A stretch of DNA of 28,034 nucleotides, taken from contig CAZSOQ010000042.1 of the NCBI GenBank assembly GCA_964608495.1, positions 1 to 28,034 on the forward strand. The letters are read 5' to 3'. Both the position numbers and the translations under genes were made by a program. Within the stretch, counting starts at the first letter, position 1; each line of letters begins with the position of its first letter. This stretch comes from JAKORR01 sp964608495. GTDB lineage: Bacteria > Armatimonadota > Zipacnadia > Zipacnadales > FEN-943. Positions 8,857 through 17,562 of the stretch are shown piece by piece. The notes beneath the pieces were generated by a model. The model made no database searches. It saw only the letters and a list, made by a program, of their open reading frames with translations, and was not told the origin of the DNA.

Positions 8857-11800
8857 ATGCGTGCGATCACCTGTGCCTACCTGCTGCTGTTGGCTGCGAC
8901 CGCCCCGTGGGCGGCCAATCTGCTGCCCAATCCGGGCTTCGAGACCCCCACGGCCCTCGGGCTTCGACCGGCCTCGTGGAGCGTCGAGATCCATACCAGC
9001 GAGGGCGCTGAGGGAGAGGTCTCCCGCGACACCGTCGTCAAGCGCTCGGGCGCGGCCGGCCTCCGCCTCGACCATACCAGCGAGAAGGCCTGGGTGCGGT
9101 CGTCGCTGATGAACGTCCCCGCCGAGCGCAGCTCCCTCTACCGCGCGAGCGTGTGGGTGCGCGGCAACTGCCACTTCCTCGTCCTCGTTTACGAGTTCAC
9201 CGCCGACGACAAGTACCTTACGCATACGGTGGCCGGCGGCGACGCGGACGACGACTGGCGCGAGGTGGGGGGCACCTTCACCACCGGCGACCAGGCCGAG
9301 TCCTTCAAGGTGTCGCTCATCACTGACAGCAGGGGCTCAGCCTGGTTCGACGATGCCACGCTCGAGCTGGTGGCCTCGCTGCCCAGCCTGCTCGTCCCGA
9401 CCCTCGAGCGGGCACCGGAGCTGGACGGCAAGCTCGACGACGAGTGCTGGGGCCGGGCCGCGGAGGCGCGACTGCGCTACGCCCTGAGCGGCGAGGGAGC
9501 GCCGGCCGATCCGCCCGCCAGCGCGCTGCTGGCTCGCGACGACAGAACGCTGTACGTAGCCTTCACCTGTGACGAGCCTCTGGCCGACCGCCTTGCGCGC
9601 GGCCCGGCCGCCGCCGAGGCCAGCGCCTGGACCCAGGACCGCATCGAGGTGTTCCTGCAGGCGCAGGGAGGCTTCTGCCACTTCGGGGTCGCCGCCTCGG
9701 GAGCCACGGCCGGCGAGCGCTTCGTCGAGACCAGGAGCGCCCTGTACCCCAACTGGCACTCGCCCGCGGCGACCTCGCGGCCCGACGTCGCCAAGCCCCA
9801 GTTCCAGGCCGCCGTCTCGGCCGAGGGGACCACCTGGACCGCGGAGCTGGCGCTCCCGGTGGCCGAGGTGGGCCCGCTGCAGGCCGCCCAGCCCTGGCGC
9901 GCTCAGCTCTGCAGGGCCCGCCTCGTCGCCGGCGACGAGCAGTACAGCACCTGGAGCTACGTGCCGGGTGAGAAGTTCGCCGTGCCCGAGCAGTTCGGCC
10001 ACCTGGCCTTCGAGGGCCCCGTGCCCGGCGAGGCGGCCGTCCTCTCGCTCCGCGACCGCCCGGCCGAGCGCCCGGTGATCGTCCCTCATCCTCAGAAGCT
10101 CACCTGGGCCGAGGGCGCCTTCCGGTTGCGGGACGGCCTCGACATCGTCCTCCCGGCGGGCGCTGAGGGCAGGCAGCTCACCGGGCCCACGCAGCTTGCC
10201 GAAGACCTGGGCGCCCGCTACGGCCTCGAGACGCGAGTGGTCACCAACGGCCCCGGCGAGGGCCCGGGGGTGCTTGTCGGCTGGGGGGAGCGTCTCGCGC
10301 CGGGCCTGAAGCCCGCGACGGGCCTGCGCGAGGAGGGCTATCGCCTCAGCATCCGTCCCGAAGGCATCGAGGTCGTGGGCGCGGACGAGCGCGGCGCCTT
10401 CTACGGCCTGCAGACGCTGCGCCAGCTCGTCACGGCCGACCGCGACGGGCCCTATCTGCCCGGCTGCGCCATCGAGGACTGGCCCGCGACCCGCTGGCGC
10501 GGCTGGCACGCCTCGAGCCCCCGGGACGAGGCGACCCTCGGGGACTGGCGCCGTGTGATAGACGCCTGGGCGGCCCTCAGGTACAACCTGGTCGTGCTCG
10601 AGGTCAACGGCAGGATGAAGTACGACAGCTATCCCGACCTCGGTGGCGGGCTCACCAAGGACCAGATGCGCGAGCTGGTTCAGTTCGCGCGTGATCGGTA
10701 CCTGGAGGTCGTGCCCCAGCTCGCGACCTTCGGCCATTTCGACTACGTTCTGCGCAACCCGGCCTACGCGCACCTGGGCGAGCGTCTTCCCCAGCCTGAC
10801 GGCACCTTAAAGAACTCCGACTGGAACTACTGCCCCAGCAACCCGGAGGTGTACAAGCTTGTCTTCGCTCTCATGGACGAGCTGATCGAGGTCTTCGAGC
10901 CACGCTACTTCCACATCGGCCACGACGAGGCCAGCTTCTCCCCCATCGGCGTCTGCCCGGACTGCAGCAGGAAGAAGCCCTGGGAAGTGTGGGCCGAGGA
11001 CATCGTGAAGCTACACGACTACCTGCAGGGCAAGGGCTGCCGCACGATGCTCTGGGCGGAGCAGTTCCTGGTCAACCGCAATGGTGCGGGCGCCTACGAG
11101 ACCGCGCGGGCCCTGCCCCTGATACCGCGCGACCTGATCCAGTGTCACTGGGAGTACTCGCAGGCGAAGGAGCAGCCCGACATCAAGCTGCTGATGGACG
11201 AGGGCTTCGAGGTGCTGGGGTGCCCATGGTACTGGCCCGACAACGTCTACTATATGGCCTCGGAGGTGCACAAGTACGCCGCTCTGGGCTTCCTGGGCAC
11301 GACCTGGTACGGCCTGGACAGCGCCGTGCAGCAGCGGGCCTGGCTGCAGGGCGCCTGGGCTCTGGGGGCCGAGAACTCCTGGTCCCCGGGGCTGCCCGAC
11401 GCGGACAGCCTGGACTACTCGACGCTGGCCGTCGCCCGGCGCCTGCTCTTCGACCCGCGTCGCAAGCCCGGCGACCGCTGGATCACGGTGGACCTGGGGC
11501 CGTACTGCAACGAGCGCACGGTCGCCGAGGACGAGAGGACCGGCTGGGTCGGCCTGGGCCCGGACTACGACCTGCGGCGCCTCAGCCCGGGCGTGCGCTG
11601 GGTATCCGGCGTGCCCGTGCGCCTGCTGGACCCCGCGGAGGGGCCCAACTGCCTGATGCTCTGCGACCGCGATACGGCCGGGAAGTACCCGGGCCGGAGC
11701 TGGCGCGTGGCCCTGGGGCGGCGCGCCCGGGCTCTGTACTTCCTCCACACCACCGACCTGCCGGCCCCCCGTCCCCGGGACATGTACGACCGCAACCAGC

Positions 11801-12078
11801 CGGGCGCGGTGGGGAGCTATGTGATCACCTACTCGGACGGCTCGCAGGTCGAGGCGACCCTGACCTACTGGCGGGAGATTGACGACTGGAACAGCCAGCT
11901 TGGCCCCGCGCAGGCCTGCGGAGTGATCCAGGACACGACGGCCAAGGGAGCCTGGGTCACGCTGGGCCTGTGGCGCTGGGAGAACCCCCACCCGGACAAG
12001 ACCGTGACGGGGGTTGACTTCCTCTCGGCCGAGGGCAAGGCGCGGCCCATCCTCCTCGCGCTTACGGCCGAGCTGTGA
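8857..12078 (+). CDS. Secreted multidomain GH20-family beta-N-acetylhexosaminidase
   Basis: A 1073-residue exported glycoside hydrolase. The start is ATG 8857, with AGGAGGG 6 bases upstream and a classical signal peptide directly after it (MRAITCAYLLLLAATAPWA). Domains in order: a CBM4/9-like jelly roll (about 20-170, NLLPNPGFE...FDDATLELV); a CBM9/DOMON-like sandwich (about 177-386, LDGKLDDECW...EQFGHLAFEG); a GH20b alpha/beta domain (about 405-525, VPHPQKLTW...FYGLQTLRQLV); a GH20 TIM barrel (about 535-845) with the catalytic Asp-Glu pair in HIGHDE (686-691); and a further C-terminal region (about 850-1073). The GH20 consensus is usually H-x-G-G/A-D-E, so His in the fourth position is unusual, but the D-E dyad for substrate-assisted catalysis is intact. 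It probably releases terminal GlcNAc or GalNAc outside the cytoplasm. An esterase and a sulfatase follow on the same strand. The frame is also open back to 7612, but that part lies antisense to the dGTPase gene and is not coding. Confidence 0.88.
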   Translation: MRAITCAYLLLLAATAPWAANLLPNPGFETPTALGLRPASWSVEIHTSEGAEGEVSRDTVVKRSGAAGLRLDHTSEKAWVRSSLMNVPAERSSLYRASVWVRGNCHFLVLVYEFTADDKYLTHTVAGGDADDDWREVGGTFTTGDQAESFKVSLITDSRGSAWFDDATLELVASLPSLLVPTLERAPELDGKLDDECWGRAAEARLRYALSGEGAPADPPASALLARDDRTLYVAFTCDEPLADRLARGPAAAEASAWTQDRIEVFLQAQGGFCHFGVAASGATAGERFVETRSALYPNWHSPAATSRPDVAKPQFQAAVSAEGTTWTAELALPVAEVGPLQAAQPWRAQLCRARLVAGDEQYSTWSYVPGEKFAVPEQFGHLAFEGPVPGEAAVLSLRDRPAERPVIVPHPQKLTWAEGAFRLRDGLDIVLPAGAEGRQLTGPTQLAEDLGARYGLETRVVTNGPGEGPGVLVGWGERLAPGLKPATGLREEGYRLSIRPEGIEVVGADERGAFYGLQTLRQLVTADRDGPYLPGCAIEDWPATRWRGWHASSPRDEATLGDWRRVIDAWAALRYNLVVLEVNGRMKYDSYPDLGGGLTKDQMRELVQFARDRYLEVVPQLATFGHFDYVLRNPAYAHLGERLPQPDGTLKNSDWNYCPSNPEVYKLVFALMDELIEVFEPRYFHIGHDEASFSPIGVCPDCSRKKPWEVWAEDIVKLHDYLQGKGCRTMLWAEQFLVNRNGAGAYETARALPLIPRDLIQCHWEYSQAKEQPDIKLLMDEGFEVLGCPWYWPDNVYYMASEVHKYAALGFLGTTWYGLDSAVQQRAWLQGAWALGAENSWSPGLPDADSLDYSTLAVARRLLFDPRRKPGDRWITVDLGPYCNERTVAEDERTGWVGLGPDYDLRRLSPGVRWVSGVPVRLLDPAEGPNCLMLCDRDTAGKYPGRSWRVALGRRARALYFLHTTDLPAPRPRDMYDRNQPGAVGSYVITYSDGSQVEATLTYWREIDDWNSQLGPAQACGVIQDTTAKGAWVTLGLWRWENPHPDKTVTGVDFLSAEGKARPILLALTAEL

Positions 12079-12198
12079 GGGCCCCGCGCGCCGGCATCCG
12101 CCCGGGCCCGAGAGCCTGCCCGCGAGCGCGGCGGTCGCGCTCGGGGAGGATACGGTGGCCGGGCGGACAAGCTACCCGCCGACAGGAGGGTGATTACC

Positions 12199-13275
12199 AT
12201 GCTCGTACTGTACCAGAACGCCTTTCAGGCCGAGCCCGGCTTGGTGGAACGCGCGATAGCCGACCGGCAGCACCTCAACCGACTGGAGTTCGAGGACTGG
12301 CTGCGGCGCGAGCTGTATGCCTACCCCCGCAGGAGGGACCGGTACTGGAGCCCGGACTTCTCATCCGAGGAGGCCTACCTCGCTTCCGTCGAGGCCAACC
12401 GTGACCGCTGGCGGCAGGCGCTGGGCGTCTTCGAGCCGCGCGACGACCGACTCGCCCCGCAGGTTCACCCGGCGCTGGAGGACGACGAGATCCACGCCGA
12501 GTGGGTCGAGGTGCGCCTGGACGAGGGCCTGTGGGCGCGGGCGATAGTCGGTCGGCCCAAGAAGGCCGAGGGGCGCGTGCCGCTCGTGGTCTGTCAGCAC
12601 GGCATCTCGTCCTCGCCCGAGCACTGCTTCGGCGTGGCCCCGACCGAGACGGTCTACTGGGCCTTCGCCCAGCACTGCGTCCGGGCGGGCTATGCCGTCA
12701 TCGCCCCGCTCCTGACCACCACGGGCCCGTACCGCAACCGGCTGGACCGTATGTGCCGGTCCATGGGCTTCACCCTCGAGGGCCTGGAGGTAGCCAAGAT
12801 CTCGCGCCTGCTTGACTGGGCCGAGACCCTCGACTGGGTGGACGGCAACAGGATGGGCATGTGGGGCCTGAGCATGGGCGGCCTGTACACGCTGATCACC
12901 GTGCCCGTCGAGATGAGGCTGAAGCTGGGCATCATCGCGGCCTTCTTCAACCACCGCGTCAACAAGCTGTGCATCGAGGACCCGCGGTACTCCTGCTTCC
13001 TGCCGCTGGGAGAGGAGTACATCTACATCCCCGGCTGGCTGCGCGAGTTCTCGGACGCCGAGCTGCTGGCCCTCTACTGCCCGCGGCCCGTCCAGGTCCA
13101 GTGCGGCAAGTGCGACGGCATATCCTGGTGGCCGATGGTGGTCGAGGAGTTCGAGCGCGGCAGGGCGTACTACGAGGGCCTCGACATCGCCGACCGGTGT
13201 GAGCTATGTCTCACTCCCGGCGGCCACGAGATCGTCGTGGACGACGGACTCCGGTTCCTCGCGAAGTGGCTCTAG
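12199..13275 (+). CDS. Alpha/beta hydrolase, acetyl-xylan-esterase/dienelactone-hydrolase-like
   Basis: A 358-residue alpha/beta hydrolase. The nucleophile elbow is GLSMGG with Ser225, the oxyanion-side strand is VVCQHGISSSPEH, and the catalytic His is H343 in TPGGHEIV; an Asp from the WLREFSDAELL/GKCDG region would complete the triad. It has no signal peptide, so it is probably cytoplasmic. The frame can start at GTG 12190, but that codon is part of the SD AGGAGGGTGA (12184-12193); ATG 12199 is the sensible start at normal spacing. Related proteins in polysaccharide-use loci remove acetyl or other acyl groups, and its position between a GH20 hexosaminidase and a sulfatase supports a carbohydrate esterase role. 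That role is inferred from context, and the acyl substrate is unknown. It lies 120 bases downstream of the hexosaminidase gene. Confidence 0.8.
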   Translation: MLVLYQNAFQAEPGLVERAIADRQHLNRLEFEDWLRRELYAYPRRRDRYWSPDFSSEEAYLASVEANRDRWRQALGVFEPRDDRLAPQVHPALEDDEIHAEWVEVRLDEGLWARAIVGRPKKAEGRVPLVVCQHGISSSPEHCFGVAPTETVYWAFAQHCVRAGYAVIAPLLTTTGPYRNRLDRMCRSMGFTLEGLEVAKISRLLDWAETLDWVDGNRMGMWGLSMGGLYTLITVPVEMRLKLGIIAAFFNHRVNKLCIEDPRYSCFLPLGEEYIYIPGWLREFSDAELLALYCPRPVQVQCGKCDGISWWPMVVEEFERGRAYYEGLDIADRCELCLTPGGHEIVVDDGLRFLAKWL

Positions 13276-13448
13276 AAGCCGCTTCCCTGTCCCCGGCAGG
13301 CGTTGCCACGGCTCCCCACGGGCAGCCGCGGGCGACACCGCCCCTGCGAGGCTTCCGCCTTGCCCGCTGAGGGCCGTGAGGGACAGCGGCGAGCCCTTCC
13401 CCGGCGTGGGGCCCCCGATGGCACGGAGACGATCGAGGAGGGCAGAGC

Positions 13449-14921
13449 GTGGCGAGACGACCCAACATCCTGATCCTCACCAGCGACCAGCAGCAGGGGG
13501 CCACCTGCGATCCCGACCATCCCTGCCGCCTGCCCAACCTCGAAGCTCTGGCACGCGACGGCATACGGTTCACGCGGGCCTACACGCCCATGGCCCTGTG
13601 CGGTCCGGCCCGGGCCAGCCTGATGACCGGCAAGTACCCGACCGGGCACGGTATGCTGAACAACTACCACTCGCCGCCCGTCCTCCACGCCGGCCTCAAC
13701 CCCGGCCTCACCCACTTCTCCGAGCGCCTTCGCGAGGCCGGCTACAACCTGAGCTACGTGGGCAAGTGGCACGTGTCGGGCGAGACGGCACCGCGCGACC
13801 ACGGCTGGCACGAGCCCGAGCCGCGCGAGACGCTGGGCGAGGTCCGCCGTCGCCTCGCGCTCGGCGACCAGCCCTGGGTGAGCGAGCCCGGCAGCGTCAT
13901 CAGGCGCCCCGGGTGGCCCGACTGGACCCTCGACGGCGTCTCGGATATGCCTCTGCAGGCATGGCCGGACCATCACCGCGCCGTCACGGCCGTGGACGAG
14001 CTACGCCGCTTGGCCGATCGGGACGAGCCCTGGTGCCTGTTCGTGGGGTGGACGGCGCCCCATGATGCCTACATCGCGCCGCGCTGCTACGCCGAGCTGT
14101 ATCCCGCGGCCGAGGTGCCGCTGCCGATCAACTTCCACGACGACCTGAGCGACAAGCCCGCCATCTACCGCCGCCAGAGGGAGTCCCTGTGGTCGAGCCT
14201 GACGGAGCGGGACTACCGGCGCGCCATCGGGCGCTATTGGGCCCTGTGCACCATGCTCGACGACCTGGTGGGCGCAATGCTGACGGCCCTGGATGAGACG
14301 GGGCAGGCCGACGACACGCTGGTGCTCTGTAGCTCCGACCACGGCGATCTGGCCGGCGCGCACGGCATGTTCCTGAAGGGCATTCCGTGCTTCGAGGAGA
14401 CCTACCGGGTGCCACTCATCGTCCGCTGGCCTGCGGGAATCGCGAACCCGGGACGCATCGCGGACGAATTCGTCACGTGGAACGACCTGGGGCCGACCTT
14501 CTGCGACCTGGCCGGCGCACCGCCACTCGAGGGCGCCCACGGCCGCTCCATCGCTCCGTTGCTGCGCGGCGAGGCGCCCGAGGACTGGCCCGACGACCTG
14601 TTCCTGCAGTTCACGAGCACGGAGTATTACTACACGCAGCGCATTATCAACGACGGCCGGCTGAAGTACGTCTTCAACGGCTTCGACTTCGACGAGCTGT
14701 ACGATCTGCAGGAGGACCCGGGCGAGACCGTCAACCTGGCCCGCGACCCGGCCCACGCCGGGGAGATCGAGCGGCTCTGCGAGGGGATGTGGGCCTGGTT
14801 CCAGCGCGCGGAGGACGTGATGGAGTGTCCTTACCCCACGATCGCCCTGCTGCCGCGCGGCCCCGAGGGCCTCGACGTGCAGTTCGACCGGCCCCGCTGG
14901 TGGCGGTACAAGGAAGTGTGA
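13449..14921 (+). CDS. Sulfatase (formylglycine-dependent, S1-type)
   Basis: A 490-residue sulfatase of the alkaline-phosphatase fold. The formylglycine motif is intact: C51-G-P-A-R55, followed by ASLMTGKYPTGHG. Cys51 would be oxidised to formylglycine by a formylglycine-generating or anaerobic maturase enzyme, neither of which is encoded in this window. The first metal site appears as SDQQ (S12-D13-Q14) in place of the more common DDQ, and the second as SSDHGDLAGAHG. There is no signal peptide, which is unusual for a polysaccharide sulfatase and suggests a cytoplasmic step on imported oligosaccharide, or an N-terminus I cannot see. GTG 13449 follows AGGAGGG (13436-13442) by 6 bases. It closes the GH20-esterase-sulfatase run and is followed by a clear terminator. 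Substrate unknown. Confidence 0.92.
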   Translation: MARRPNILILTSDQQQGATCDPDHPCRLPNLEALARDGIRFTRAYTPMALCGPARASLMTGKYPTGHGMLNNYHSPPVLHAGLNPGLTHFSERLREAGYNLSYVGKWHVSGETAPRDHGWHEPEPRETLGEVRRRLALGDQPWVSEPGSVIRRPGWPDWTLDGVSDMPLQAWPDHHRAVTAVDELRRLADRDEPWCLFVGWTAPHDAYIAPRCYAELYPAAEVPLPINFHDDLSDKPAIYRRQRESLWSSLTERDYRRAIGRYWALCTMLDDLVGAMLTALDETGQADDTLVLCSSDHGDLAGAHGMFLKGIPCFEETYRVPLIVRWPAGIANPGRIADEFVTWNDLGPTFCDLAGAPPLEGAHGRSIAPLLRGEAPEDWPDDLFLQFTSTEYYYTQRIINDGRLKYVFNGFDFDELYDLQEDPGETVNLARDPAHAGEIERLCEGMWAWFQRAEDVMECPYPTIALLPRGPEGLDVQFDRPRWWRYKEV

Positions 14922-14936
14922 GAGCCGGCAGACCAA

Positions 14937-14963
14937 GGGCCGCTCCCCGCGAGCGGCTCTTTT
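14937..14963 (+). terminator. Rho-independent terminator after the first sulfatase
   Basis: A 9-bp stem (left arm 14937-14945, right arm 14951-14959, one G-U pair) with a 5-base loop is followed at once by TTTTCTCT. It lies 16 bases after the sulfatase stop, so it separates the GH20-esterase-sulfatase run from the second sulfatase-fold gene. Confidence 0.85.
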
Positions 14964-15101
14964 CTCTGGGCCGCCCGGCCGGAGGGCTACCGCGCCGGCC
15001 GCGGAGGGACGCGTCGTCAGCCGGCGAAGGGCCCTGTAACGGCTCGGCGGGCGTCGCCTGGTCCGCAGCCCCTACCCGATGCGATCCCCGGAGGGACAGC
15101 C

Positions 15102-16493
15102 ATGCGCGTGATTCTGGTCTTCTTCGACACGATGAGATACGACCACGCGGGGTTCAACGGCTACGCCAAGCCCACGACCCCGAATCTGGACCGGCTGGCG
15201 TCCGAGGGGGTCGTCTTCGCCCAGTCCTACCCGACCGACGTGCCCACGCAGCCATGCTACACGGCGACGCTGACCGGGAGGCGTGGACTGACGACGGGAG
15301 TCGTCACCCACGGCCAGCCCGAGGAGACCGTGGGCGACGGTGTGCCCACCTTCCCCCTGGTCCTCGCCCGCCAGGGCGTGCTGACCGCCGCTGTCAGCTC
15401 CCTCTATCGCTTCCGGCGCTGGTTCGCCAGGGGATTCAGCCACTACCTGGACCCCAACATCAACGTCTGGCTCCAGCACGTCACGGCTGACGATGTCAAC
15501 AGGCAGGCGCTTCCCTGGCTGCGCGCCCACGGTCGCGAGGAGTTCTTCCTGTTCCTGCACTACTGGGACCCTCACACCCCCTACAGCAAGGAGCTGGGGG
15601 ACTACGTTGACCTGTTCTACGAGGGGGGCGATCCCACCGACCCGGACAACGACAGCCTGGCCGACCTGCGCCGCCAGCCGCTCATGCACTTCTTCCGGCG
15701 GCGGCAGTACGAGGAGCTGTGCCCGGGGCTTACCGACCTGGCGTACGTGCTGGCCCACTACGACGCCGAGATTCGATACGCGGACGACCGCTTCGGGCAG
15801 GTGCTGGAAGTGCTGGACGAGGTGGAGGCGCTGGAGGACACGCTGATCGTCTTCACCTCGGACCACGGGGAGGACTTCGGGGAGCACGGGGTGTTCTGCG
15901 ACCATATGGACGCCTACGAGCCCACGGCCCACGTGCCGCTGATGGTCTGGTGTCCCGCGCTCGTGAAGGCGCGTCGCACGGAGGCGCTGGTTCAGCACAC
16001 TGACCTGGCCCCCACGATCCTGGAGGCTTTCGGCGCGCAAGTGCCGCCGGGCTTCGAGGGCAGGAGCCTGTGGCCGCTGCTCAGGGGCGAGACGGATGAG
16101 CACTACGACGCGGTGTTCACCAACCAGGGGCTGTGGTCTGCCCAGCGGGGGCTGCGGACGCCGGAGTGGACGCTCATGAAGACCCTGGAGTGCGGGATGC
16201 TCGAGCCGCGCCCCGCCACGGAACTGTTCGACCGCCGGGCGGACGTGTTCGAGCAGCGGGACCTGGCAGCGGCCAACCCGGGGCTTGTGGCCGAGCTCGA
16301 GCTTGTCTACTACCGGTGGCTGGACGAGGCCCTGGGGCCGGGGCCGGACCCCCTGCGCGTTGCGGCCCGCGAGAACGCCGCCACTCGCTCGGTGCAGCAG
16401 CGGCATGAGCGCTGGGTTCTGGAGCAAGAGGCCGAGGAGAGGGCCTTCGGGGCAGGCGAGCGGGCGCAGGTGGACCACAAGCCCGGTGGTTAG
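15102..16493 (+). CDS. Sulfatase-fold hydrolase with Thr at the nucleophile position
   Basis: A 463-residue member of the sulfatase/alkaline-phosphatase superfamily. Fold hallmarks are the N-terminal metal strand VFFDTMRYDHAGFNGY, TTPNLDRLASEG, HYWDPHTPY and the second metal block TSDHGEDFGEHG. Aligning the conserved LTG of the active-site helix puts T49-Q-P-C-Y53 where Cys/Ser-x-Pro-x-Arg should be: the formylglycine residue is Thr and the Arg is Tyr. Cys52 is present but lies after the Pro, so it cannot be the standard modified Cys. Thr is the nucleophile in phosphodiesterases of the same superfamily (NPP type), so a phospho- or phosphonate-ester hydrolase is a real alternative to a sulfatase. 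ATG 15102 follows GGAGGG by 6 bases. There is no signal peptide. The preceding terminator and the following promoter suggest it is transcribed alone. Confidence 0.82.
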   Translation: MRVILVFFDTMRYDHAGFNGYAKPTTPNLDRLASEGVVFAQSYPTDVPTQPCYTATLTGRRGLTTGVVTHGQPEETVGDGVPTFPLVLARQGVLTAAVSSLYRFRRWFARGFSHYLDPNINVWLQHVTADDVNRQALPWLRAHGREEFFLFLHYWDPHTPYSKELGDYVDLFYEGGDPTDPDNDSLADLRRQPLMHFFRRRQYEELCPGLTDLAYVLAHYDAEIRYADDRFGQVLEVLDEVEALEDTLIVFTSDHGEDFGEHGVFCDHMDAYEPTAHVPLMVWCPALVKARRTEALVQHTDLAPTILEAFGAQVPPGFEGRSLWPLLRGETDEHYDAVFTNQGLWSAQRGLRTPEWTLMKTLECGMLEPRPATELFDRRADVFEQRDLAAANPGLVAELELVYYRWLDEALGPGPDPLRVAARENAATRSVQQRHERWVLEQEAEERAFGAGERAQVDHKPGG

Positions 16494-16569
16494 GCCGGCC
16501 GACAGCGCTCGGAAGTGCCAGATTCGTGTTACAGAACGCCAACTGGGCCAGTAAGGGAAGCCAAAAGCC

Positions 16570-16598
16570 TTGACTCCGCATCGCCAGACTGCTACACT
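16570..16598 (+). promoter_or_regulatory. Sigma70-like promoter of the PEP-CTERM gene
   Basis: TTGACT (16570-16575) and TACACT (16593-16598) are separated by exactly 17 bases, in a locally AT-richer spacer. Transcription would begin near 16605, giving a ~36-base leader that carries the SD GGAGG (16629-16633), 7 bases before ATG 16641. Confidence 0.7.
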
Positions 16599-16640
16599 GA
16601 GCATATGAGCGGCCATGGTGACGGCCCGGGAGGATGTCAT

Positions 16641-17339
16641 ATGCGGCTAGCAACAGTGGCTACCATAGTTGTCTTGATGGCGATGACGACGGTGGCGTAG
16701 GGCTATGTCATTGACGCCAGCGACACCGACTGGGTCACCGGATGGTCCACCGAGAACATTGACGGCCAGGACCCTCTGATTGACGACGCCACCTACGACA
16801 TCTACACCAACCGGTCGGACATCAAGGAAGGGTACTTCTGGTTCTACTTCAGGACCATGGATGCGTACTCTCCCTTCAACTCCGGCGACAGCGCCCAGAT
16901 CTGGCTGAACGCCGACGGCGACAGCGGGACCGGCGGCACGGGGCCCGGGCCGGGCTTCGCGGGCTTCGACTACTACATCGCGTGGGACCTGGACACGCCG
17001 GCCGACACCGACCCGACTCTGTACGAGTGGAACTCCGGGACTACGAGCTGGGATACGCTCGGCACGAGCTACACGCTCGCGGCCCGCGGCTCCTCGTCTC
17101 ACACGGGCTACGTGGGGAACATGTTCACCGAGTGGCGCCTCGACACCACCGTGCTTGACAACCTGGACACCCAGAAGGCTATGTGGGGCGCCTTCCTCGA
17201 GGGCGGGACGATTGACGACGACGACCTGTGCCCTGATGAGTTCGACCAGCCCGTTGTGCCCGAGCCGTCGAGCCTCCTGCTCATGTCCATCGTGGGATTG
17301 CCGCTTCTGGGATGGTACCGCCGCCGCAAGGCCGCGTAG
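16641..17339 (+). pseudogene. PEP-CTERM surface protein gene interrupted by an in-frame amber codon
   Basis: The frame gives a signal peptide (MRLATVATIVVLMAMTTVA), then TAG at 16698-16700 (codon 20), then continues in the same frame without another stop to a complete PEP-CTERM tail. That tail is VPEPSS (P207-E-P209), a hydrophobic helix and the basic end YRRRKAA. The body (about 21-205) is Asp/Thr/Trp-rich and beta-rich, with a FWFYFRTMDAYS...IWLNADGDSG pattern resembling CBM9/DOMON-type sandwiches. PEP-CTERM proteins are exported and processed by an exosortase. Promoter, SD, signal peptide, body, sorting tail and terminator all look intact, so the TAG is the only defect. It could be a recent nonsense mutation, a sequencing error or suppression. 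Translation cannot sensibly restart: the next in-frame ATG (16857) would lack an export signal. Confidence 0.8.
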
Positions 17340-17362
17340 GGAAGATCACGAGCCAAGCCAAC

Positions 17363-17396
17363 AAGGGCCGCCTCCGGTAGGCGGCCCTTCCCTTTT
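17363..17396 (+). terminator. Rho-independent terminator after the PEP-CTERM gene
   Basis: A perfect 11-bp stem (left 17363-17373, right 17379-17389) with a 5-base loop is followed by CCCTTTT. It lies 23 bases after the PEP-CTERM stop. The next ~165 bases up to the DegT gene hold no recognisable element other than that gene's SD. Confidence 0.92.
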
Positions 17397-17562
17397 GCGT
17401 GCTCGGGCCTCACGTGGGCAGACGGCAGGCCGAGGAGGCCCTACCCCCTCCCGGGAGAAGGGACTCCGGTCGGTGGGCCTACCCCAGGGCAGACACCCGA
17501 GCATCGGCGGAAGGGGGCCGGTCAGGTCCCCGCAGTCACGGTAGGCTGGAAGGGTTAACGAG

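Noticed and set aside
12100..12160. GC-rich inverted repeat (gcgagcgcg / cgcgctcgg) between the GH20 and esterase genes, considered as a terminator.
   Set aside because: No T-tract follows and both genes are on the same strand; probably a GC-rich coincidence.
15072..16640. 522-codon minus-strand open frame opposite the second sulfatase-fold gene.
   Set aside because: Shadow of high-GC codon bias; the translation is low-complexity Arg/Gly/Leu/His with no motif, while the plus strand encodes a recognisable enzyme.
16698..16700. Selenocysteine decoding of the internal stop in the PEP-CTERM gene.
   Set aside because: The codon is TAG, and tRNA-Sec with anticodon UCA reads UGA.
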